Assembly: GCA_964400495.1 (NCBI GenBank)
Contig: CAYNTS010000064.1
Span: forward strand, 1 to 11,876
DNA length: 11,876 nucleotides
Source of the DNA: CAYNTS01 sp964400495
Lineage (GTDB): Bacteria > Fidelibacterota > Marinisomatia > SCGC-AAA003-L08 > D37C17
Direction: 5' to 3'
Position numbers and translations under genes: made by a program. The notes beneath the pieces were generated by a model. It was not told where the DNA came from and made no database searches. It saw nothing but the letters and a program-made list of their open reading frames with translations. This document shows, one piece after another, positions 6,314 to 11,876 of this stretch (positions within the stretch are counted from its first letter, which is position 1; each line of letters opens with the position of its first letter).

Positions 6314-8311
6314 TTATAATTTCCCATACTCTGTTTTTACTTGATCAATTTGATCTCTTAAAATTGCAGCATCTTCAAACTGAAGATTACGAGCATATTT
6401 TAGCATTTTACGCTCAAGCTGTTTAATCATATCCTTTAATTCAATTTCTTCTAAGGAATTAAAATCAATTTTGGGGATTTCCTCAACAATATATGTCTCT
6501 TTTTCATCAGCCACTGCTGTTGTTAATTTAATATCATCTACTGATTTATAAATAGTTTGTGGATTTATATTATTTTCTAGATTATACTCTTCCTGTAATT
6601 TCCGACGCTTATTGGTCTCATCTATTAAATGTTGCATTGATTTTGTAACTTTATCTCCATACAAGATAACTTGTCCATTTACATTACGTGCTGCACGGCC
6701 TGCAACTTGCATTAATGATGACTTAGAACGCAAAAAACCTTCTTTGTCAGCATCAAGTACTGCAACTAAAGACACTTCCGGTAAATCTAACCCCTCACGC
6801 AACAGATTAATTCCCACAAGCACATCAAACTCTTTTAAGCGAAGACCTCTCAAAATTTTTACACGTTCAATTGTATCAATTCCACTGTGCATATACTCAG
6901 CTTTAATTCCTACACCCTTTAAAAAATCGGTTAAATCTTCAGACATTCTCTTAGTAAGTGTAGTAACTAACACACGTTCTTCTCGTGCAATTACTTTTTT
7001 AACTTCACCAATTAAATCATCAACTTGACCTTTTGTAGGTTTGAGCCTAATACTTGGATCCAATAACCCTGTAGGACGAATTATCTGTTCAATAATTGCT
7101 CCACCTGTTTTTTCCAACTCATATTCGCTTGGAGTAGCAGACACAAATATTTGCTGGTCAACCTTTTCTTCAAATTCATGAAACTTCATAGGTCTATTAT
7201 CGAGTGCAGATGGTAGTCTGAATCCATGTTCAACTAAAGTATCTTTTCGTGCTTTATCCCCATTATACATAGCTCTAATTTGTGGAAGAGAAACATGGGA
7301 TTCATCGATAATCATTATAAAATCATCAGGGAAGAAATCTAAAAGTGTGCTGGGTCGTTCACCAACTTTTCGGCCATCTAAATGTCGTGAATAATTTTCA
7401 ATCCCTGAACAATACCCTAGTTCTGTCATCATTTCTAAATCATACAGTGTACGTTGCTCTAATCGTTGTGCTTCAAGCAACGCTCCACCTGCTCTTAACT
7501 CTTTTAATCGGTCTGATAATTCTACTCGAATATCATTCATTGATCTTTTTAGGTTTTCTTCAGATGTAACAAAATGTTTTGCTGGGTAAATATGTAATTC
7601 TTCTTGGGTACGAATTACTTCACCTGTTAATGGATGAAAAAAACTAATGGTCTCCACTTCATCGCCAAACAATTCAATTCGGACAGCTTCTTCATCATAC
7701 ACAGGGAAAACTTCGATTACATCACCTCGTACACGAAAAGTACCCGGTTCTAAAATTAAATCATTTCTAACATAATGGATATTGACCAATTGTTTTAGAA
7801 ACCCTTTTACATCAATCGTCTCCCCTTTTGAAATATGCACTAATAAGTTTTTATATTCTTCTGGAGAACCAATCCCATATATACAACTCACACTTGCAAT
7901 TATAATCACATCCCTTCGGGAAATTAATGAGGTAGTTGCTTTTAGCCTAAGGCGATCAATTTCTTCATTTACAGACGAATCCTTTTCTATGAATGTATCT
8001 GTTACAGGCATATATGCTTCTGGCTGATAATAATCGTAGTAAGAAATAAAGAATTCTACTGCATTTTCTGGGAAAAGAGATTTGAATTCACCGTAGAGTT
8101 GAGCAGCTAAAGTTTTATTATGTGATAAAATTAATGTAGGTCGTTGAACTTGCTGAATCACATTTGCCATAGTAAATGTTTTTCCAGAGCCAGTAATCCC
8201 GAGTAATACTTGATATTTTTCGTTAGAGTTCAGCCCATTTACAATAGATTCTACTGCTTTTGGCTGATCTCCAGAAAGTTCAAATGGTGAATGTATATTA
8301 AAATATGACAT
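6314..8311 (-). CDS. uvrB: excinuclease ABC subunit B
   Basis: UvrB is the damage-verifying helicase-like subunit of the UvrABC nucleotide-excision repair complex; it loads from UvrA and recruits UvrC. The 665-aa protein is full length. It has Walker A GITGSGKT (38-45), the aromatic beta-hairpin YYDYYQPEAY (91-100) that clamps the DNA strand, the DEAD-type box DESH (336-339), SATP (391-394), motif VI QVAGRAAR (535-542), and a C-terminal UVR coiled-coil (about 625-660) for UvrC/UvrA contact. AGGT lies 6 nt before the ATG. It is the first gene after the 91-bp gltB gap and leads the uvrB-purD-activator-lptE run. No SOS (LexA-like) box is obvious in the leader. All motifs needed for activity are present. 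Confidence 0.97.
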   Translation of the reverse strand: MSYFNIHSPFELSGDQPKAVESIVNGLNSNEKYQVLLGITGSGKTFTMANVIQQVQRPTLILSHNKTLAAQLYGEFKSLFPENAVEFFISYYDYYQPEAYMPVTDTFIEKDSSVNEEIDRLRLKATTSLISRRDVIIIASVSCIYGIGSPEEYKNLLVHISKGETIDVKGFLKQLVNIHYVRNDLILEPGTFRVRGDVIEVFPVYDEEAVRIELFGDEVETISFFHPLTGEVIRTQEELHIYPAKHFVTSEENLKRSMNDIRVELSDRLKELRAGGALLEAQRLEQRTLYDLEMMTELGYCSGIENYSRHLDGRKVGERPSTLLDFFPDDFIMIIDESHVSLPQIRAMYNGDKARKDTLVEHGFRLPSALDNRPMKFHEFEEKVDQQIFVSATPSEYELEKTGGAIIEQIIRPTGLLDPSIRLKPTKGQVDDLIGEVKKVIAREERVLVTTLTKRMSEDLTDFLKGVGIKAEYMHSGIDTIERVKILRGLRLKEFDVLVGINLLREGLDLPEVSLVAVLDADKEGFLRSKSSLMQVAGRAARNVNGQVILYGDKVTKSMQHLIDETNKRRKLQEEYNLENNINPQTIYKSVDDIKLTTAVADEKETYIVEEIPKIDFNSLEEIELKDMIKQLERKMLKYARNLQFEDAAILRDQIDQVKTEYGKL
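6321..6325 (-). promoter_or_regulatory. ribosome-binding site that decides the purD start
   Basis: GGGAA on the minus strand lies 8 nt before the ATG at 6312 and inside the last codons of uvrB. It supports the 427-aa PurD start over the ATG at 6327, for which no suitably spaced motif is seen. Confidence 0.5.
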
Positions 8312-8355
8312 ATTGACCTATAATTTACAATCTTTAGTCAATAAAATGAAATGCC

Positions 8356-8378
8356 ATTATTTCATAAATTGAAATAAT
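8356..8378 (-). repeat. perfect inverted repeat between gltB and uvrB
   Basis: The 91-bp gltB-uvrB gap contains ATTATTTC, a 7-nt loop, and GAAATAAT: an 8-bp perfect stem. It is AT-rich and is followed on the minus strand by a pyrimidine-rich but interrupted stretch, so it could be a weak bidirectional terminator for gltB. It could equally be a dimeric operator upstream of uvrB. A TTGACT element lies about 30 nt before uvrB, but no correctly spaced -10 was found. Confidence 0.4.
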
Positions 8379-8402
8379 TACACATAATTTTTAATGAGGA
8401 AC

Positions 8403-11400
8403 CTATCCAATTCTTCTTAGAACATGGCTCTCGTAAATAGATTTAACATTAATATCATCCATCGCTAATGGACTTACTTTAACAAACCTATCCTTTTCAC
8501 CATTTTTCCAATTTTCCAAAATTGCATTAGCCAAAGGAGAACCCGTATGGAATTTGTGACTTCTAATCATTCTCCAAAGTAAATTTATATCAGATTTGTT
8601 GAGTGGTTGTAGTTTTACATATTCTTTATTAATATTTTCTAAATTCTGTTTAGAACTATAGTAAATATATACAACCCCTCCTGTCATTCCTGCTCCAAAG
8701 TTTCTTCCAATTTCACCTAAAACGACAACTGTACCACGGGTCATATATTCACACCCGTGATTTCCTACTCCCTCAACAACAGCTGCTGCACCACTATTAC
8801 GTACTGCAAATCGTTCCCCAGCTCTTCCAGCAACAACCAATCTTCCACCAGTCGCACCGTATAATGCAACATTACCAATAATAGAATGTTTACCCCTTTT
8901 TTGTCTAACCACTTTGGGGGATCTTACAGTTATTAATCCACCACACATTCCCTTACCCACATAATCATTAGCAATTCCTCGGAGTCTAATTTCAATACCA
9001 TCAACTAAAAATGCTCCTAAACTTTGCCCAGCAGCACCATAAACTCTGTATTGAATATCTCCCTTAAATCCACCAGATCCATGTAAAAACATAATTTCAC
9101 CCGACAATCTAGTACCAACTGCTCTATCTGTATTTTGAATTGGTTTTTTTATAACTGCATGCCCTTGAGTCATTATTGCCAGCCGAACTTCATCAAATAT
9201 AGTTTCATCAAAATGGGGTTTTATGAGTGGTGATGATTGAACCAACTTCAAACTTGAATGTACCGCTAAATTCTTCCCATCATTTTTCAATAATATTTTA
9301 CTTAAATCCAATCCTTTATCATCAATAAACTTGTTATATTTACGTCGTGATGATAACAAATCGTTTCTGCCAATAATTGAACTTAACTTATAAAATCCCA
9401 TTTGACTTAACTGATACTGCACATCTTCTGCAATCGCAGTTAAGTAATTAGCGATATGTTTTGCTTTTCCATTAAATCGTTTACGTAAATCAGGATCTTG
9501 GGTGGCAATTCCAACCGGACACGTATTTAAATGACATTGGCGTGCCATTACACATCCTAAGGCAATTAGAGATGAAGTTCCAAAATCAAATTCTTCAGCT
9601 CCTAATAAGGCACCTATAATTATATCTCGGCTACTTTTAATTCCCCCATCAATTCTCAGAATTACATGATTTCTTAATTTGTTATTCACTAATGTTTGTT
9701 GAACTTCTGCTAATCCAATTTCCCAAGGAAGCCCAGTATATTTCATTGAACCTAACGGTGTTGCACCTGTGCCACCATCACTACCAGCAATTAAAATAAT
9801 ATCTGCTCCAGCTTTTACCACACCACTTGCAACTAATCCAATTCCGGGTTGAGAAACTAATTTAACAGAAATTTTAGCTCGTGGATTAATTTGTTTCAAA
9901 TCATAAATTAACTGAGCAATATCTTCAATACTGTAAATATCATGGTGCGGAGGTGGAGAAATTAAAGTAATTCCTGGTGTAGTATTTCTAGCTTCTGCAA
10001 TATCAATTGTTACTTTATGTCCAGGAAGTTGCCCCCCTTCGCCTGGCTTTGCACCTTGAGCAATTTTAATTTGAAGTTCTTTTGCAGAAACTAAATATTC
10101 TGTATTTACACCAAACCTACCACTTGCTAATTGTTTAGTAGTTGAATTTTCTGTTTGATTTCGAATTAAGCTATTGTACCTATCTGAAGATTCACCACCT
10201 TCGCCTGTATTGCTCCGTGCTCCAACTAAATTGGCACCATGTGTTAAAGCTCTATGCGTTTCATCAGAAATTGCACCAAATGACATTGCACTTATCCCAA
10301 AACGTTGCAATATTTTACTTTTATCTTCAATTTGATTTATTGGAGATTTTTGTTTAGACCGTTTAATTGCAAAAATATCACGAGGATAAATTGGTACATC
10401 TATTTTTTGCTTCTCAACTGGCTCTCCCTTAGCCAACTTTTGAATTGTTTTAAACTTGGTTGGAGAAAAACTGTGAGATTCACCATTTTTTCTAAATCGA
10501 AATCTTCCAACTTCTGGAAGCTTATTCCCATTCCAATTGTTAGAATACTCATTATTATTAATTAGAGATAACTGAATATCTATCATTGAGAGCCCACCAG
10601 TTTTACACATAATTGAGGGAAAATATTTATCGAGTAACTTTTGTGATAGACCTACTCCATGAAATAGCATACTTCCATGATAACTACTTAATGTAGAAAT
10701 ACCCATTTTAGCCATAATTTTTAGTAACCCTTTTTCAAGGCTAGATTTGTAAGAAATCAATTTAGTTTCCCAATTATGATCAATAAAATGTTTTCGAATC
10801 AAATTATATGAAAAATATGGATACACAGCACTTGCACCAAAACCTATTAAACAGGCAATATGGTGATCTTCAACTACATCTCCAGAAACACATACTAAAG
10901 ACACTTTTGAACGTAATTTTTCTTCAACTAAAAACTGATGCAATGTGGAAACAACTAATAATGTTGGAATAGGGATATTATCAGATTCAATGTTCTCATC
11001 CGTAAGAAAAATAATTTTACTGCCTTCTCTTACCGCTTGAAGACATTCATTCTTTATTTCATCTAAAGTTTTAGATAGAGATTTTAACTTATGAAATTGA
11101 CATTGAATTTCTTTCCAAGGAAATATCTCAACATTATTCCGAAGATTTTGGAAATCTGAAAATGATAAAACTGGATTTTTTAACCGAATAATTTTCTGGT
11201 AATTTCTTTTCTCAGATAGTAAATCATCCTCACACCCAATATATTTATTTAGGCTCATCACATGGCGTTCTCTATACGGGTCAATTGCAGGATTTGTTAC
11301 CTGTGCAAATGATTGTTTGAAAAAATCATATAATCGCCTATTTTGATTAGACATAATTGCAAGGGGGGTATCGTCTCCCATAGACCCAATCGGTTCTAAA

Positions 11401-11876
11401 CCATTTTTTGCCATTGGAATGAGAAATCTGGTTAAATCTTCACCAGTAAATCCGAATAGTATTTGGTTTTTAATATCATTGCAAATGGGAAGTTCAGGCA
11501 TTTTCATAAATGCATTTTTATTATTTTTTTTATTTATATTGAAAATATTTTCTTTAATTATAGTTGAATAATTCTGAGAAGATGCAACTGTATTTTTTAC
11601 TGTTATATTATCTAAAATACCATCTCCATCTAACGAAACACCTAATATCTCACCTGATTCCATGTGCCTATGTCTTATTAAATTATCTGGTTCAATATCA
11701 ACAACTCCAGCTTCTGATGCCAAAATAATTAACCCATCTTTTGTAATAGAATATCTTAGTGGTCTTAATCCATTTCTATCTAACTTTGCACCTACACTAT
11801 CCCCATCAGTAAAGACTAATGCAGCAGGACCATCCCACGGTTCCATAATATTTTCATGATAAATATAAAAATCTTT
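8403..11876 (-). CDS. gltB: glutamate synthase large (alpha) subunit, 5' end outside the window
   Basis: GltB transfers the amide of glutamine to 2-oxoglutarate to make glutamate, usually with a GltD partner supplying electrons from NAD(P)H. The reading frame is open through the right edge: the codons before the first internal ATG (11846) encode KDFYIYHENI, matching the family, so this ATG is not the start. The 1157 residues present lack roughly the first 330, including the catalytic N-terminal Cys of the glutaminase. Visible parts are the end of the glutaminase domain (MEPWDGPAALVFTDG, LDRNGLRPLRY), the central domain (GFTGEDLTRFLIPMA, SMGDDTPLA, NPAIDPYRE), and the FMN-binding synthase barrel (GISAMSFGAIS, NTGEGGE, GSDGGTGATPLGSMKYTGLP). 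The 3Fe-4S site is Cx5Cx4C, with Cys codons at 9552-9554, 9534-9536 and 9519-9521. The C-terminal glycine-rich beta-helix domain lies at about 905-1110. Translation ends with TAG. The next gene downstream is uvrB, not gltD. Confidence 0.96.
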   Translation of the reverse strand, partial: KDFYIYHENIMEPWDGPAALVFTDGDSVGAKLDRNGLRPLRYSITKDGLIILASEAGVVDIEPDNLIRHRHMESGEILGVSLDGDGILDNITVKNTVASSQNYSTIIKENIFNINKKNNKNAFMKMPELPICNDIKNQILFGFTGEDLTRFLIPMAKNGLEPIGSMGDDTPLAIMSNQNRRLYDFFKQSFAQVTNPAIDPYRERHVMSLNKYIGCEDDLLSEKRNYQKIIRLKNPVLSFSDFQNLRNNVEIFPWKEIQCQFHKLKSLSKTLDEIKNECLQAVREGSKIIFLTDENIESDNIPIPTLLVVSTLHQFLVEEKLRSKVSLVCVSGDVVEDHHIACLIGFGASAVYPYFSYNLIRKHFIDHNWETKLISYKSSLEKGLLKIMAKMGISTLSSYHGSMLFHGVGLSQKLLDKYFPSIMCKTGGLSMIDIQLSLINNNEYSNNWNGNKLPEVGRFRFRKNGESHSFSPTKFKTIQKLAKGEPVEKQKIDVPIYPRDIFAIKRSKQKSPINQIEDKSKILQRFGISAMSFGAISDETHRALTHGANLVGARSNTGEGGESSDRYNSLIRNQTENSTTKQLASGRFGVNTEYLVSAKELQIKIAQGAKPGEGGQLPGHKVTIDIAEARNTTPGITLISPPPHHDIYSIEDIAQLIYDLKQINPRAKISVKLVSQPGIGLVASGVVKAGADIILIAGSDGGTGATPLGSMKYTGLPWEIGLAEVQQTLVNNKLRNHVILRIDGGIKSSRDIIIGALLGAEEFDFGTSSLIALGCVMARQCHLNTCPVGIATQDPDLRKRFNGKAKHIANYLTAIAEDVQYQLSQMGFYKLSSIIGRNDLLSSRRKYNKFIDDKGLDLSKILLKNDGKNLAVHSSLKLVQSSPLIKPHFDETIFDEVRLAIMTQGHAVIKKPIQNTDRAVGTRLSGEIMFLHGSGGFKGDIQYRVYGAAGQSLGAFLVDGIEIRLRGIANDYVGKGMCGGLITVRSPKVVRQKRGKHSIIGNVALYGATGGRLVVAGRAGERFAVRNSGAAAVVEGVGNHGCEYMTRGTVVVLGEIGRNFGAGMTGGVVYIYYSSKQNLENINKEYVKLQPLNKSDINLLWRMIRSHKFHTGSPLANAILENWKNGEKDRFVKVSPLAMDDINVKSIYESHVLRRIG

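Noticed and set aside
6325..6327. ATG at 6327 as the purD start, overlapping uvrB
   Set aside because: It adds five residues ahead of the canonical PurD N terminus and has no suitably placed ribosome-binding site, whereas the ATG at 6312 does.
6612..7028. 138-codon plus-strand ORF
   Set aside because: It is entirely antisense to uvrB, whose frame shows all family motifs; the translated product looks like no known protein and is a by-product of AT-rich codon use.
11844..11846. ATG at 11846 as the start of gltB
   Set aside because: The frame stays open to the window edge and the preceding codons encode GltB-like sequence; this is an internal methionine in MEPWDGPAA.

Overview
This is a compact, AT-rich bacterial chromosomal window in which every confidently called gene lies on the minus strand. 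In transcription order (high to low coordinate) they are gltB (5' end beyond the window), uvrB, purD, a receiver-less sigma-54-type activator, an LptE-like outer-membrane lipoprotein, asnS and nadE. An LPS-assembly lipoprotein together with a sigma-54-type activator points to a Gram-negative (diderm) bacterium. The strong A/T bias, the short gaps and the LptE/activator pairing suggest the Bacteroidota/Fibrobacterota/Marinimicrobia side of the tree, possibly a marine Marinimicrobia (SAR406) relative. That placement is an inference from memory, not a measured phylogeny.

Layout. 8403-11876 is the C-terminal three quarters of glutamate synthase large subunit, open to the right edge. A 91-bp gap with a perfect AT-rich inverted repeat separates it from uvrB (6314-8311). 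The stretch uvrB - purD - activator - lptE is tightly packed (gaps of 1, 2 and 38 nt) and is probably one transcript. A 67-bp gap leads to asnS and an 88-bp gap, with a plausible sigma-70-type promoter, leads to nadE. The leftmost 111 bases hold nothing firm; a 27-codon plus-strand ORF there would encode a hydrophobic peptide converging on the end of nadE. No tRNA, rRNA, CRISPR, insertion sequence or prophage trace was seen.

How the genes fit together. Most are housekeeping: nitrogen assimilation (GltB), nucleotide-excision repair (UvrB), purine synthesis (PurD), aminoacylation (AsnS) and the last step of NAD synthesis (NadE). The activator and LptE form an envelope-related pair inside the run. 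The most unusual sequence is at lptE. A heptanucleotide tandem repeat covers its start codon and separates it from the only visible Shine-Dalgarno-like motif, and the protein carries an acidic, EF-hand-like calcium-binding insert near its C terminus. I found no convincing new multi-gene system; the window is mostly ordinary core genome.
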